A DNA stretch of 64,000 nt from Hymenobacter sp. GOD-10R (GCF_035609205.1 NZ_CP141184.1:5835001-5899000), one strand, 5' to 3'; numbered from the stretch's first letter, positions 8,371-17,421 are shown. Numbers and translations are program-made. Notes: a model not told the origin generated them from the sequence alone.

Positions 8371-8703
8371 ATGGAACAGAATATCCCAGAAGTTATCCGC
8401 ACCGTCCCGCTTCAATACTATATATATTTTGCTACGGCGCTATTTGCCATTGGCGTAACGGGCGTACTCACCCGGCGCAACGCCATTATCATTTTCATGT
8501 GCGTGGAGCTGATGCTCAACGCCGTAAATGTGCTGCTAACGGCTTTTTCTGCTTACCGATCTGACCCCAACGGTCAGATTTTCGTGTTTTTTATCATGGC
8601 TGTCGCTGCCGCCGAAGTATCGGTGGGGCTCGGTATCATCGTAATGATCTACCGAAATTTCCAGAACACGGACGTCAATCTTCTTAACCGCCTCAAGTGG
8701 TAG
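8371..8703 (+). CDS. nuoK: NADH-quinone oxidoreductase subunit K
   Basis: NuoK is a three-helix membrane subunit of complex I related to MrpC. At 110 aa it has the usual length. The two helix glutamates are visible in the FMCVELMLNAVNV block (about residue 47) and the VAAAEVSVGLGIIV block (about residue 83), and these take part in proton transfer. It begins the second nuo transcription unit, after a three-gene minus-strand interruption, and is followed after 83 bases by nuoL. Confidence 0.96.
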   Translation: MEQNIPEVIRTVPLQYYIYFATALFAIGVTGVLTRRNAIIIFMCVELMLNAVNVLLTAFSAYRSDPNGQIFVFFIMAVAAAEVSVGLGIIVMIYRNFQNTDVNLLNRLKW

Positions 8704-8786
8704 CTTTCAGCTGTGGTATTGCGCTATCCAGACCGCTGGATTCATAAGCGCAATCTGACGATCTGAATTCTCTTCCGCATCAACTT

Positions 8787-10736
8787 ATGCAAGAAACTGT
8801 TCTTCCCGCGGCCGGCGCGCCTCTCCCCACGCTGGTATACGTGCTGATTCCTCTGTTACCGTTCCTGGGTTTTCTGATTAACGGTCTCCTCAACAAACGT
8901 TTGTCGGGAACGATGGCGGGTGTCATTGGCAGCACAACCGTACTTGGTTCGTTCCTGATTTCAGCTTACCTGTTCAGTACCTTCCAGTATCAATACACTG
9001 TCACGCTGTTCGACTGGATTTCGGTCGGTTCGATGCAGATTCCTTTTGCCTACCAAATCGACCAGCTCAGCCTAATCATGCTGCTGTTAGTGACGGGCGT
9101 TGGCTTCCTGATTCACGTGTACAGCATCGGCTACATGCACCACGACGAGAATGTGGGCAAGTACTTCAGCTTTCTGAACCTGTTCGTGTTCAGCATGCTG
9201 GTGCTGGTGCTCGGGGCCAACTTCGTGATTCTGTTCATCGGCTGGGAAGGCGTGGGACTCTGCTCCTACCTGCTTATCGGCTTTTGGAACAAGCACGAAA
9301 ACTTTAACAACGCGGCCAAGAAGGCTTTCATCATCAACCGCATTGGTGACCTAGGTTTCCTACTCGGTATCTTTCTCATCTACCTCACTTTCAACTCGGT
9401 GCAGTATGGTGAGGTATTCCATAAAGCGTCGTTAGCGCAATTTGGTCCTTATACCAAAGAGATTTGCACGGCTATTACGTTGCTGCTCTTTGTGGGTGCC
9501 ATGGGTAAGTCGGCACAGTTGCCGCTCTATACCTGGCTACCCGACGCTATGGCCGGCCCAACTCCTGTTTCGGCGCTAATCCACGCTGCGACCATGGTAA
9601 CCGCAGGCATTTACATGGTGTTACGCTCCAATGTGCTATTCACCCTAGCTCCTACCACGTTGGAAGTAGTTGGCATTGTGGGTCTAGCCACTGCTTTCTT
9701 CGCTGCTACAATTGGCTTGGCGCAGAACGACATTAAGAAGGTGCTAGCTTACTCTACGGTGTCGCAGCTAGGTTATATGTTCCTGGCGCTAGGCGTAATG
9801 GGGTACACCTCGTCTATGTTCCACGTTCTGACGCACGCTTTCTTCAAAGCGCTGATGTTCTTGGGTGCGGGTTCTGTCATTCACGCCATGAGCAACGAAC
9901 AGGACATGCGCCGCATGGGTGGCTTGCGCAAAGCGCTACCGATTACGTTTCTTACATTCTTGATTGGCTGCCTAGCTATTTCAGGTATTCCGCCGTTCTC
10001 GGGTTTCTTCTCCAAAGACGAAATCCTGAGCCACGTGTATGAGCACAACAAGCTCATGTGGGCTGTTGGTCTGTTCACGTCGTTCCTAACGGCCTTCTAC
10101 ATGTTCCGGCTGCTCTTCCTTACTTTCTTCGGTCAGTTCCGCGGCACCGAGGAGCAGAAGCACCACCTGCATGAGTCACCCGCTTCCATGACGCTGCCGC
10201 TCATCGTCCTAGCGGTACTAGCTGCGGTAGGCGGCTTCATGGGTGCACCAATGATTCTAGGGAAACACTACTTGGCTGACTACCTAGCTCCAATTTTCAC
10301 TTACTCGCAGCGAATCAACCCAGCCGCATTTGCCGCTGAAGTGGATCACAACACAGAGCTCATGCTCATCGGTGCTTCCGTGGCGGCGGGTGTGCTAGGC
10401 ATTGTGCTGGCTTACGTGCAGTATGTGAGCCGCGGCGTGCTACCCGCTGAGGATGAAGGGCAACGCTCTACTCCCGAAAGCCTCGTGTACCACAAGTACT
10501 ACGTGGATGAGCTATATGACGCACTATTCGTGCGGCCCATTATGGTTTTGTCGCGTGGTCTGTACCGCTTCGTGGAGCAAGGCATCATCGACCCGATTGT
10601 GAATGGTTTCGGCCGGATCACCCTAGGTGGCGGGCAGCTGTTGCGCTATGTACAGACGGGTACCACCGGAATGTACTTAATCCTGATGGTAGTAGGCATC
10701 GTGCTGATTCTGGCGCTTAACCTTTTTCGGCTTTAA
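8787..10736 (+). CDS. nuoL: NADH-quinone oxidoreductase subunit L
   Basis: NuoL is the distal antiporter-like subunit of complex I, with a lateral helix that runs along the membrane arm. The 649 aa length is normal for the family. The antiporter core is seen in GWEGVGLCSYLLIGFW (about residue 152), LPDAMAGPTPVSALIHAATMV (about residue 250) and DIKKVLAYSTVSQLGYMFLALG (about residue 315). Lys and Glu residues in these helices form the proton path in characterised homologues. The last hydrophobic segment (YLILMVVGIVLILALNLFRL) is the C-terminal anchor. Confidence 0.97.
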   Translation: MQETVLPAAGAPLPTLVYVLIPLLPFLGFLINGLLNKRLSGTMAGVIGSTTVLGSFLISAYLFSTFQYQYTVTLFDWISVGSMQIPFAYQIDQLSLIMLLLVTGVGFLIHVYSIGYMHHDENVGKYFSFLNLFVFSMLVLVLGANFVILFIGWEGVGLCSYLLIGFWNKHENFNNAAKKAFIINRIGDLGFLLGIFLIYLTFNSVQYGEVFHKASLAQFGPYTKEICTAITLLLFVGAMGKSAQLPLYTWLPDAMAGPTPVSALIHAATMVTAGIYMVLRSNVLFTLAPTTLEVVGIVGLATAFFAATIGLAQNDIKKVLAYSTVSQLGYMFLALGVMGYTSSMFHVLTHAFFKALMFLGAGSVIHAMSNEQDMRRMGGLRKALPITFLTFLIGCLAISGIPPFSGFFSKDEILSHVYEHNKLMWAVGLFTSFLTAFYMFRLLFLTFFGQFRGTEEQKHHLHESPASMTLPLIVLAVLAAVGGFMGAPMILGKHYLADYLAPIFTYSQRINPAAFAAEVDHNTELMLIGASVAAGVLGIVLAYVQYVSRGVLPAEDEGQRSTPESLVYHKYYVDELYDALFVRPIMVLSRGLYRFVEQGIIDPIVNGFGRITLGGGQLLRYVQTGTTGMYLILMVVGIVLILALNLFRL

Positions 10737-10748
10737 GCTTAGCTAGCG

Positions 10749-11096
10749 ATGAACAGTATTCTTCTTTTTTTGGGAGATATCAGAAGTAGTGATCTAATTC
10801 TGATTCTGTTCCTAGCTTTCCCTATTGGAGCTTTATTACACTTTTTGTCTAGCATTATTGGCCGCAAACGGCCAGATATTCTAGTCATTTTTCTGGTGAA
10901 CTTATTGGCGGGCTGGTCAATCATTGACTGGTTTGTCGCTCTTTACCTAGCCCTCCGCAAAACTCCTATTGCCATTCCTTCTGCTTTTTCTTCTGCTTCG
11001 GTTGCCGATGAACTAACCAAGCTTCGTGACTTACGCAACCAAGGCGTGCTCACGCAGGAAGAATTCGAGCGTCAAAAGAATAACTTGCTTACCTAA
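10749..11096 (+). CDS. Small membrane protein, superinfection-immunity-like plus SHOCT domain, inside the nuo operon
   Basis: The 115 aa protein has two or three hydrophobic helices; the second pair, VIFLVNLLAGWSIIDWFVALYLAL, matches the pattern of the T4 Imm-like superinfection immunity family (N-x-L-x-GW-x2-x-WF-x-A). The C-terminus (ELTKLRDLRNQGVLTQEEFERQKNNLL) is a textbook SHOCT domain, a short helical module found at the ends of many membrane proteins. Its TAA overlaps the ATG of nuoM, so translation is coupled. It is not a complex I subunit. Family assignment comes from pattern memory; function here is unknown. Confidence 0.72.
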   Translation: MNSILLFLGDIRSSDLILILFLAFPIGALLHFLSSIIGRKRPDILVIFLVNLLAGWSIIDWFVALYLALRKTPIAIPSAFSSASVADELTKLRDLRNQGVLTQEEFERQKNNLLT

Positions 11097-12553
11097 TGCT
11101 TACAGCTGTTCTCCTTTTTTTCCCCCTAGCGGCTGCGTTGCTGCTTCACTTTTTCAAAGGTGGCACTGCCCGCGTGGTGGCGTTTGGGGCGGCATTGCTC
11201 GAATTTGTGCTGGCGGTAGTAGTGGCCATTGCTTCTAAGTCATCGGCGGCAACGCAATTTTCCATCGATCAGCCTTGGATTGCTTCCTCTGGCATTCGCT
11301 TCCACATCGGGCTCGACGGGCTGAGTTTGTTGCTAGTACTGCTCACCACTTTCCTAGTGCCGCTGATTATGCTGGCCTCCTTCCGCCACCAATACAAGAA
11401 TGAGTCAGCTTTGTACGCCCTTATCCTGTTTATGCAAACGGGTCTAATCGGCGTATTCGTGTCACTGGATGCGTTTCTGTTCTACTTCTTTTGGGAAGTG
11501 GCACTTATCCCGATCTACTTCATTGCTGGGGTATGGGGCGGCGAACGACGTGTGCAGGTTACCTTCAAGTTCTTCCTCTACACGATTATCGGTTCGCTAT
11601 TTATGCTGGCTGCTTTCGTGTACCTCTACTTCCAAACGGGTGCCAACGGTGCTGAGCGCAGTTCCGACCTGCTAGCTTTCTACAACCTGAGCTTGAGCGC
11701 TGCTCAACAATCGTGGTTGTTCTGGCTGATCTTTATTGCCTTTGCAGTGAAGATGCCCATCTTCCCCTTCCACACATGGCAGCCCGATACGTACACTGAG
11801 TCGCCGGCCCCAGCTACTATGCTGCTGTCAGGTATCATGCTGAAAATGGGCATTTACGGTACGCTACGCTGGTTGCTGCCCATCGTGCCACTAGGCGTGA
11901 GCCAATGGAGCAAGTTGGTGATGATCCTGGCTGTAATCGGCATTATTTACGGGGCCATCATCGCCATCCGTCAGCGTGACTTGAAGCGCTTGGTGGCGTA
12001 TTCTTCGTTTTCGCACGTTGGTCTAATGGCGGCAGGCGTTTTCTCGCTTACGCAAATAGGCTTGCAAGGTGCTGTTATTCAAATGCTCGCACACGGCGTG
12101 AACGCCGTCGGCATGTTCTTCGTGGTAGATGCTATCGAGCGTCGCACGGGTACCCGCGAAATATCGGACCTAGGTGGCCTCACCCGCCATACACCGGTAT
12201 TGTCCGTCACCTTCCTCATAATGCTACTCAGCACGGTAGCACTGCCGCTCACAGCAGGCTTCGTTGGCGAGTTTCTGCTACTCGCAGGCGTATACGAATA
12301 CAACGCTTGGCTAGGTGCAGCAGCCGGCCTGACCATCATCTTCGCGGCAGTATACCTGCTGCGCATGTTCCAGCGCGTAATGCTCGGCCCCGATACGGCG
12401 CTCACCGCGACGTTCCGTGACCTAACTGGCTCGGAGCTAGCTGTGTTAGCGCCATTGATTGTGCTAGTATTCTGGATCGGCTTGTTTCCTAATACTTTTC
12501 TGCACATCTCCGAGCCTAGCATCATTCAGCTGCTAGACATCGTGAAGCGGTAG
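11096..12553 (+). CDS. nuoM: NADH-quinone oxidoreductase subunit M
   Basis: NuoM is the middle antiporter-like proton channel of complex I. The 485 aa sequence has about 14 helices. Conserved blocks are FYFFWEVALIPIYFIAGVWGG (about residue 128, with the key Glu), KMPIFPFHTWQPDTYTESPAP (about residue 220) and RDLKRLVAYSSFSHVGLMAAG (about residue 298). The start codon overlaps the preceding stop. A 109-base gap with a palindromic element separates it from nuoN. Confidence 0.97.
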   Translation: MLTAVLLFFPLAAALLLHFFKGGTARVVAFGAALLEFVLAVVVAIASKSSAATQFSIDQPWIASSGIRFHIGLDGLSLLLVLLTTFLVPLIMLASFRHQYKNESALYALILFMQTGLIGVFVSLDAFLFYFFWEVALIPIYFIAGVWGGERRVQVTFKFFLYTIIGSLFMLAAFVYLYFQTGANGAERSSDLLAFYNLSLSAAQQSWLFWLIFIAFAVKMPIFPFHTWQPDTYTESPAPATMLLSGIMLKMGIYGTLRWLLPIVPLGVSQWSKLVMILAVIGIIYGAIIAIRQRDLKRLVAYSSFSHVGLMAAGVFSLTQIGLQGAVIQMLAHGVNAVGMFFVVDAIERRTGTREISDLGGLTRHTPVLSVTFLIMLLSTVALPLTAGFVGEFLLLAGVYEYNAWLGAAAGLTIIFAAVYLLRMFQRVMLGPDTALTATFRDLTGSELAVLAPLIVLVFWIGLFPNTFLHISEPSIIQLLDIVKR

Positions 12554-12560
12554 TCTGCAA

Positions 12561-12650
12561 GCGTGAAGCTTCAGCTTTGCGCATTGTTTGCACCGTGTAT
12601 TCATTCTTATCGCCTGTCGTTCAACGATACAAGAAGCTGAGCTTCGCGCC
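12561..12650. repeat. Palindromic intergenic element, GTTCAACGAT core (nuoM-nuoN)
   Basis: The right arm at about 12632-12650 matches the right arm of the nuoI-nuoJ element except for one missing base, and the left arm at 12561-12578 is a weaker complement. The core GTTCAACGAT at 12619-12628 lies at the same distance from the right arm as in the first copy. The two elements therefore look like members of one family. Confidence 0.7.
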
Positions 12651-12662
12651 ACATTCGCCGAT

Positions 12663-14057
12663 ATGACTTCTATTGTTCTTCTTTCTGTTCTCGGCATTGC
12701 CAATCTGTTCTTAGGCTTTTTGCGCTCCAACCGCATTCTGCTGCCGGCAGCCTTGGTTATTTTGCTCCTAGCTTTTGGCGCCAACGTATTGGATTGGGGT
12801 GCCGCGCCGCAGTCGTACTTCAACAACATGCTCACCGTTGACAGCTACTCAGTGGCTTTCACGGGCATTGTAGTCCTCACGACACTTCTACTGCTCCCCT
12901 TCTCTGAGAAGTATGTGCGTGATGACGAAGCCAACTTAGCTGAATACTACTCACTGCTGCTGTTTGCGCTGGTGGGCGCTATTATGATGGTGAGCTACGA
13001 CAACATGCTGATGCTGTTCGTAGGTATTGAAATCCTGAGCATTTCGATGTACGTGCTGGCCGGCTCCGATAAGCGCAATGTGCGCTCCAACGAAGCCGCG
13101 CTGAAGTACTTCCTGATGGGCTCATTTGCCACTGGCATTCTATTGTTCGGCATTGCGCTGGTGTACGGCGCTACCGGTACGTTCCAACTCACGCAAATCG
13201 GGGCAGGCGTTGCCAACCCCGCCAACGCCAGCTTCGCTCCCATGCTCTACATCGGCATGCTGCTGATGTTTATTGGTATTGGCTTCAAAGTATCGGCGGC
13301 GCCATTCCACTATTGGACGCCCGATGTGTACGAAGGAACGCCCACGTTCTTCACGGCCTTCATGAGCACCGTGGTGAAAACCGCCGGTTTCGCAGCCTTT
13401 TTCAAACTGCTGATGATTGCTTTCAGCACAGCCAAAGGCTTCTGGATTCCAACCATTGTGTCTATGACGGTGCTCACCCTGCTTATCGGTAACGTAGGGG
13501 CTGTGGCGCAGTCTAGCGCAAAGCGCATGCTCGCCTACTCCAGCATTTCGCACGCAGGTTATCTGTTTATCGGCTTAGTAGCGCTCAATGGCAAGCTCTC
13601 CGCCAATGGCATCTTCTTTTACTCGCTCGCTTACTCCATTGCTACCGTAGCGGCTTTTGCCGTGCTTAAGCTCGTCATTGACCAACGCCAGCGGGAAGAC
13701 TATGATGGGCTCAATGGCCTAGCCAAAACAAATCCGCTGCTCGCCTTCGTACTAACGGTAGCCATGCTCTCCCTCGCTGGTATCCCGCTCACGGGTGGCT
13801 TCTTCGGCAAGTTCTTCCTGTTTGGTGCAGCCGTCGATAAAGGGTATATCGGCCTGATCGTGTTTGCCGTAGTCATGTCGATGGTAGGTATCTACTATTA
13901 CCTGCGCCCGATCATCGCCATGTACATGCGTCCCGCCGTCGATGAAGCGGCTACACCAATAGCAGTTAGTCCCTTCCAATCGGTAGTACTGGTGGTACTG
14001 GCTTTGCTAACGGTACTCCTCGGCGTACTTCCTGGCTTGGTGAGTAACCTTCTGTAA
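12663..14057 (+). CDS. nuoN: NADH-quinone oxidoreductase subunit N
   Basis: NuoN is the antiporter-like subunit nearest the quinone module. I chose ATG 12663 (MTSIVLLSVLGI), giving 464 aa; an in-frame upstream ATG at 12588 would translate the palindromic element and is unlikely. Conserved blocks are MLFVGIEILSISMYVLAG (about residue 118), KVSAAPFHYWTPDVYEGTP (about residue 210) and AKRMLAYSSISHAGYLFIGL (about residue 285). It is the last gene of the locus and is followed by a strong terminator. Confidence 0.96.
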   Translation: MTSIVLLSVLGIANLFLGFLRSNRILLPAALVILLLAFGANVLDWGAAPQSYFNNMLTVDSYSVAFTGIVVLTTLLLLPFSEKYVRDDEANLAEYYSLLLFALVGAIMMVSYDNMLMLFVGIEILSISMYVLAGSDKRNVRSNEAALKYFLMGSFATGILLFGIALVYGATGTFQLTQIGAGVANPANASFAPMLYIGMLLMFIGIGFKVSAAPFHYWTPDVYEGTPTFFTAFMSTVVKTAGFAAFFKLLMIAFSTAKGFWIPTIVSMTVLTLLIGNVGAVAQSSAKRMLAYSSISHAGYLFIGLVALNGKLSANGIFFYSLAYSIATVAAFAVLKLVIDQRQREDYDGLNGLAKTNPLLAFVLTVAMLSLAGIPLTGGFFGKFFLFGAAVDKGYIGLIVFAVVMSMVGIYYYLRPIIAMYMRPAVDEAATPIAVSPFQSVVLVVLALLTVLLGVLPGLVSNLL

Positions 14058-14078
14058 GCCTATCATTATTCAAGTTGC

Positions 14079-14126
14079 GGAGAAGCCCGCTATGCAGTAC
14101 CTAGGTGCTGCATAGCGGGCTTCTCC
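14079..14126 (+). terminator. Terminator of the nuo locus
   Basis: Perfect 19-base arms (14079-14097 and 14108-14126) flank a 10-base loop that itself contains CCTAGG. The right arm is followed by TTTT. The hairpin lies 22 bases past the nuoN stop, so it ends the nuoK-N transcript. Confidence 0.85.
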
Positions 14127-14211
14127 TTTTGCAGTGCTTCTGCTGCTACATTGGTCGAGGATGCTGTAGAAACTCCCTAGCTCGCACTTCGACAATCAAT
14201 TCCTTAAAACC

Positions 14212-14243
14212 AAAAAGGGCGACCATAACGGTCGCCCTTTTTG
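14212..14243. terminator. Terminator after the first DUF937-OmpA gene
   Basis: AAAAAGGGCGACC pairs with GGTCGCCCTTTTT across a short ATAAC loop. It has A and T tracts on both sides, so it can work in either direction. On the minus strand it lies about 105 bases past the stop of the gene at 14350. Confidence 0.75.
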
Positions 14244-14349
14244 TAAGTAGTAAAGTAGTAAACTTTTTGTATAGGCTTTAATTATTATGGTATGGTAAGT
14301 AGTTGTATTAAGCATTTTACAACTACTATGCCAAACCACAAGCAGTGCC

Positions 14350-15636
14350 TTACTTTCTAGTAACGCGTAGGCTGATACGACGGTTAAGCGCACGTCCATC
14401 TTCGGTATCATTGCTGGCAATACCGTGTTTGTCGCCGTAGCCTTTGGCCTCGATGCGCTCGGTGGGTATGCCCATGTTGATGAGCGTCGCCATTGCTGAT
14501 TTCGCCCGCTCCTCACTCAACTTTAGGTTTTTGAAAGCATCACCGCGCGTGTCGGTATAGCCGCCTATTTTCACTTTCGCCGTTGGGAAGGTTTTCAGAA
14601 TATCTGCTACGTTTTGCAGCTGCACCAATGACTCGGCCGTGAGGGTCGTCTTGTTTGGGTCAAAATACACGCGGTCGAAACTGATCCAACCTTTGGTGCG
14701 GTTCACGGAATCGACCTCCGTGGCCGGATCGACCAGGAATTCGTACAGTTTGCTCTCAGTGGAGTTAGCCCCTACAATCTGCTTGGTTCCGTTGCTTAGC
14801 TTCAGTACCGTTGGCAGTCCGGTGTCGTAGATGTAGTTACCACTGGCTGCGTCGTAATGGCCGTTGACAGCTGCCGGCGCGTTTGTTTCTGCTCCTACCT
14901 TTTTGTTAGTAGCGTTAGCCGGCGTAGCAAACCCATCGACGCCCGCTAGCGCCGCGGAGCTAGGCGCCTCTACGGCACCAGGCTTGTAGCCTACTAGATA
15001 GCCAATGGTAGCGGCGGCAACTACCAAAGCAACCCACAGCCAACGACTTGTTTTATCAGCAGTTTGAGCTACGGCCATTGCGGGCCTCGGCATCTCGACG
15101 CTGGGCATACTGGCGAGCATCGGGGTAGCGGCTACGGGTTGTGCGGGATGTTGCTCACGTTGGCTTTGCAGCCACAGGCTAAGCTCCTCGGCATTCCAAC
15201 CATGCTCAGCTACTTGCTCTCCTAGCATTCCTAGGGCAACGGGTACCACGATATTCAGCAGGTCGGCAACAGAAGTGGTCTGAATGCCAGCGGCTACTGC
15301 GATGCTGCGCACGGCTCCTTGATACCGATCCTCAAGCAAAGACTTGATTAGGTTCACCCCACGGTTGGCATCTACAGCGGCCTCATGCTGTAGCATTTGC
15401 TGCGGATTATTCAGCACCGACGCTTTCGACGCCTCGCGTGCCATGCCCCACACCACTTCCCTGCCTCCTACGCGTTCGGCCAACTCGATCAGGCTATTTA
15501 CCGTCAGGGGCACAATACGGCGCAGCGCACTCCGAATACCTAGCTCTTCCTCACGGGCTAGGTCGCCAGTTTGTGTTAGGGCATTGCGGAGTATGAAGCT
15601 CTTTATTTCTTCCAGTAAACTTTGCGTCATAATCAT
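14350..15636 (-). CDS. DUF937-OmpA fusion envelope protein (copy 1)
   Basis: The start MIMTQSLLEEIK at 15636 is chosen because it aligns with the neighbouring paralogue; the frame continues upstream to 15696 without similarity. The N-terminal 170 residues are helical and resemble DUF937. A single membrane segment (RWLWVALVVAAATIGYLVGY, about residue 225) is followed by a flexible region, a small motif with TKQIVGANSTESKLYEFLVD, and a C-terminal OmpA/Pal peptidoglycan-binding domain with YFDPNKTTLTAES and the GGYTDTRGD...NLKLSEERA, ALNRRISLRV signatures. Thus a cytoplasmic DUF937 part is tied through the inner membrane to a periplasmic wall-binding domain. There is no signal peptide. Confidence 0.85.
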   Translation of the reverse strand: MIMTQSLLEEIKSFILRNALTQTGDLAREEELGIRSALRRIVPLTVNSLIELAERVGGREVVWGMAREASKASVLNNPQQMLQHEAAVDANRGVNLIKSLLEDRYQGAVRSIAVAAGIQTTSVADLLNIVVPVALGMLGEQVAEHGWNAEELSLWLQSQREQHPAQPVAATPMLASMPSVEMPRPAMAVAQTADKTSRWLWVALVVAAATIGYLVGYKPGAVEAPSSAALAGVDGFATPANATNKKVGAETNAPAAVNGHYDAASGNYIYDTGLPTVLKLSNGTKQIVGANSTESKLYEFLVDPATEVDSVNRTKGWISFDRVYFDPNKTTLTAESLVQLQNVADILKTFPTAKVKIGGYTDTRGDAFKNLKLSEERAKSAMATLINMGIPTERIEAKGYGDKHGIASNDTEDGRALNRRISLRVTRK

Positions 15637-15762
15637 ATGATTAACAATTACGTTTTGAGGACGTGATAATACAAAAAAATAGCGGATAAGCACCAAAGGT
15701 TGAGCTTACAAACAATTGGTAATCAGCCGCCAGCTGACGAGCTGCCTATACGTTTTCCAACG

Positions 15763-15794
15763 AAAAAGAGCGACCTCATCAGCCGCTCTTTTTT
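15763..15794. terminator. Terminator after the second DUF937-OmpA gene
   Basis: AAAAAGAGCG at 15763-15772 pairs with CGCTCTTTTTT at 15784-15794. On the minus strand it lies about 25 bases past the stop of the gene at 15817, so each of the two paralogues has its own terminator and is not in one operon with the other. Confidence 0.7.
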
Positions 15795-15816
15795 CATTAT
15801 TGCTATCTAGCACTGT

Positions 15817-17100
15817 TTATTTTTTTGTTACCCGAACGCTAACGCGACGATTTAGCGCTCTGCCATCCTCGGTAGTGTTGCTGGCAATGTTGTAGCGCGA
15901 GCCATAGCCTCTGGCTTTCACATTGGCTTCCTTGACCCCCATTTTTACGAGGGTTGCTTTGGCAGCTTGCGCGCGTGCTGCGCTCAGTTTCTCATTAAGC
16001 ACAAACCCGCCCGTACTGTCGGTATAGCCTCCTAGCTGCACTTGAGCCACCGGAAACGTCTTGAGAATACTTGCTACGTTCGACAGCTGCCACATCGACT
16101 CCGGCGTCAGGATTGCCTTATTGGGCTCAAAGTAAATGCGGTCGAACGTAATCCAGTCCTTTCCTGAGCTGAGCGTATCAACTTTAGCAATGGGGTCAGA
16201 TAAAAATTGGTATAGCTTGTTCTCAGTGGAGTTAACTCCGATTATTTGCCGAAGGCCATCCTTGAGCTTCAGCACGGCGGGCACTCCACCTTGGCCGTAA
16301 ACGTAACTGCCGTTAGCGGTGCTATAGTTACCGTTGGCCGCGATAGCGGCTGGGTTGACAGCATCCCAAGGTCCCTCTGCCGCGGCGTCGGATGAACGGG
16401 AAGTTGGGCGTCCTGCTGGTGGATAGCCCGCGTACTGCTCTGAGTTGGGCTGGTACCCTAGCAAATAGCCAATCACGCACGAAGCCACTACCAATGCAAT
16501 CCACAGCCAGCGACTCGTTTTTTCCGCTGGATGCGTGGTAGGCTGCTTGGTATACGCCGTGTTGAAGGCGGCGCCCCCTGGCACGACCAACGTAGGCATA
16601 CCCAGCGGCCCCCCGTGTTGCCCCTGCTGACTGCGTAGCCACTTACTCAAGGACTCGGCGCTCCAGTTATGCTCCCCAGCTTGTTCGCCCAAGATACCGA
16701 GAACAACAGGCACCACGATATTCAGCAGGTTCGTGGCAGACTCCGCTTTGATATCGGCAGCCGAAGCAATGCTCTGAATAGCGCTGCCATACCGCTCACC
16801 TAGCAAGGAATGCATGAGCTTGGCTCCGCGGCTGGAAATAGTTTTGGTGGCGTACAACGTCTTGTGCGGATTACTCAGCAGCTCCGATTTTGCAGCTTCG
16901 CGAGCCATGCTCCACACTACTTCGCGGCCGCTGGCTTGCTCCGAAAACTCAATCAAGCTATTTACAGCGAGCGGTACTACTCGTTCCAAAGCATTCTGCG
17001 CGGCACTTTCCCGCTCATCGGCTATGCTGCCTACTTGCATCAGCTCGTTGCGTAGCACGAAGTTTTTTACTTCGTCTAATAAACTTTGCGTTAGGATCAT
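15817..17100 (-). CDS. DUF937-OmpA fusion envelope protein (copy 2)
   Basis: This 427 aa protein is a paralogue of the gene at 14350 along its full length, with the same order: DUF937-like helices (from MILTQSLLDEVKNFVLRN), one transmembrane segment (RWLWIALVVASCVIGYLLGY), a short linker, the ENKLYQFLSDP block and a C-terminal OmpA domain ending ALNRRVSVRVTKK. Similarity is strongest at both ends and in the membrane segment; the linker differs in length and sequence. The tandem arrangement indicates an old duplication. The role is probably envelope-related, but no substrate is evident. Confidence 0.85.
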   Translation of the reverse strand: MILTQSLLDEVKNFVLRNELMQVGSIADERESAAQNALERVVPLAVNSLIEFSEQASGREVVWSMAREAAKSELLSNPHKTLYATKTISSRGAKLMHSLLGERYGSAIQSIASAADIKAESATNLLNIVVPVVLGILGEQAGEHNWSAESLSKWLRSQQGQHGGPLGMPTLVVPGGAAFNTAYTKQPTTHPAEKTSRWLWIALVVASCVIGYLLGYQPNSEQYAGYPPAGRPTSRSSDAAAEGPWDAVNPAAIAANGNYSTANGSYVYGQGGVPAVLKLKDGLRQIIGVNSTENKLYQFLSDPIAKVDTLSSGKDWITFDRIYFEPNKAILTPESMWQLSNVASILKTFPVAQVQLGGYTDSTGGFVLNEKLSAARAQAAKATLVKMGVKEANVKARGYGSRYNIASNTTEDGRALNRRVSVRVTKK

Positions 17101-17140
17101 GTCGGGCGTGTCGTAAAGCGAAAAGCTTAGTGCAATTTTT

Positions 17141-17164
17141 TTCTTGATAATTACTATTCAAGAA
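17141..17164. promoter_or_regulatory. Possible operator, TTCTTGA-N10-TCAAGAA
   Basis: A 7-base perfect inverted repeat, TTCTTGA at 17141-17147 and TCAAGAA at 17158-17164, lies 41-64 bases upstream of the start at 17100. The spacing of about 1.5 helical turns between arm centres would suit a dimeric regulator. No such site is seen before copy 1. It may be chance in AT-rich DNA. Confidence 0.3.
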
Positions 17165-17341
17165 AAGATCCATACGATACGAACTGCCCAGTTGGATTTA
17201 GGGCCTAGGCTGAACTTTGGTTTTGCCACCCTCCTATCCTGCGCCTGCTCTAGCTAGGCCTCATTGAAAAACGCCTCATTTTTAGAACGCTTCATGGTGA
17301 GCCTGTTGCCGTCAATGTCTTCTTTTTCAACAAACAACAAA

Positions 17342-17377
17342 CCCTGCCAGCGCCGCTTTTCACCGGAGTTGGCAGGG
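17342..17377 (-). terminator. Probable terminator after the exonuclease gene
   Basis: CCCTGCCA at 17342-17349 pairs with TGGCAGGG at 17370-17377. On the minus strand the hairpin is followed by TTTGTTGTTTG and lies 45 bases past the stop of the gene at 17422. The remainder of 17101-17421 has no credible gene. Confidence 0.5.
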
Positions 17378-17421
17378 CTTACCTGCTATAATAAGGTAGT
17401 ATACTGGCTAACGTGTTGTTA

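Noticed and set aside
10749..11096. Prophage or immunity island in the nuo operon
   Set aside because: Only one small gene with an Imm-like helix is present, with no other phage genes, so I keep it as a single-gene oddity.
12588..12662. Longer N-terminus for nuoN
   Set aside because: The extension would translate a palindromic intergenic element, and the NuoN family starts at the ATG at 12663.
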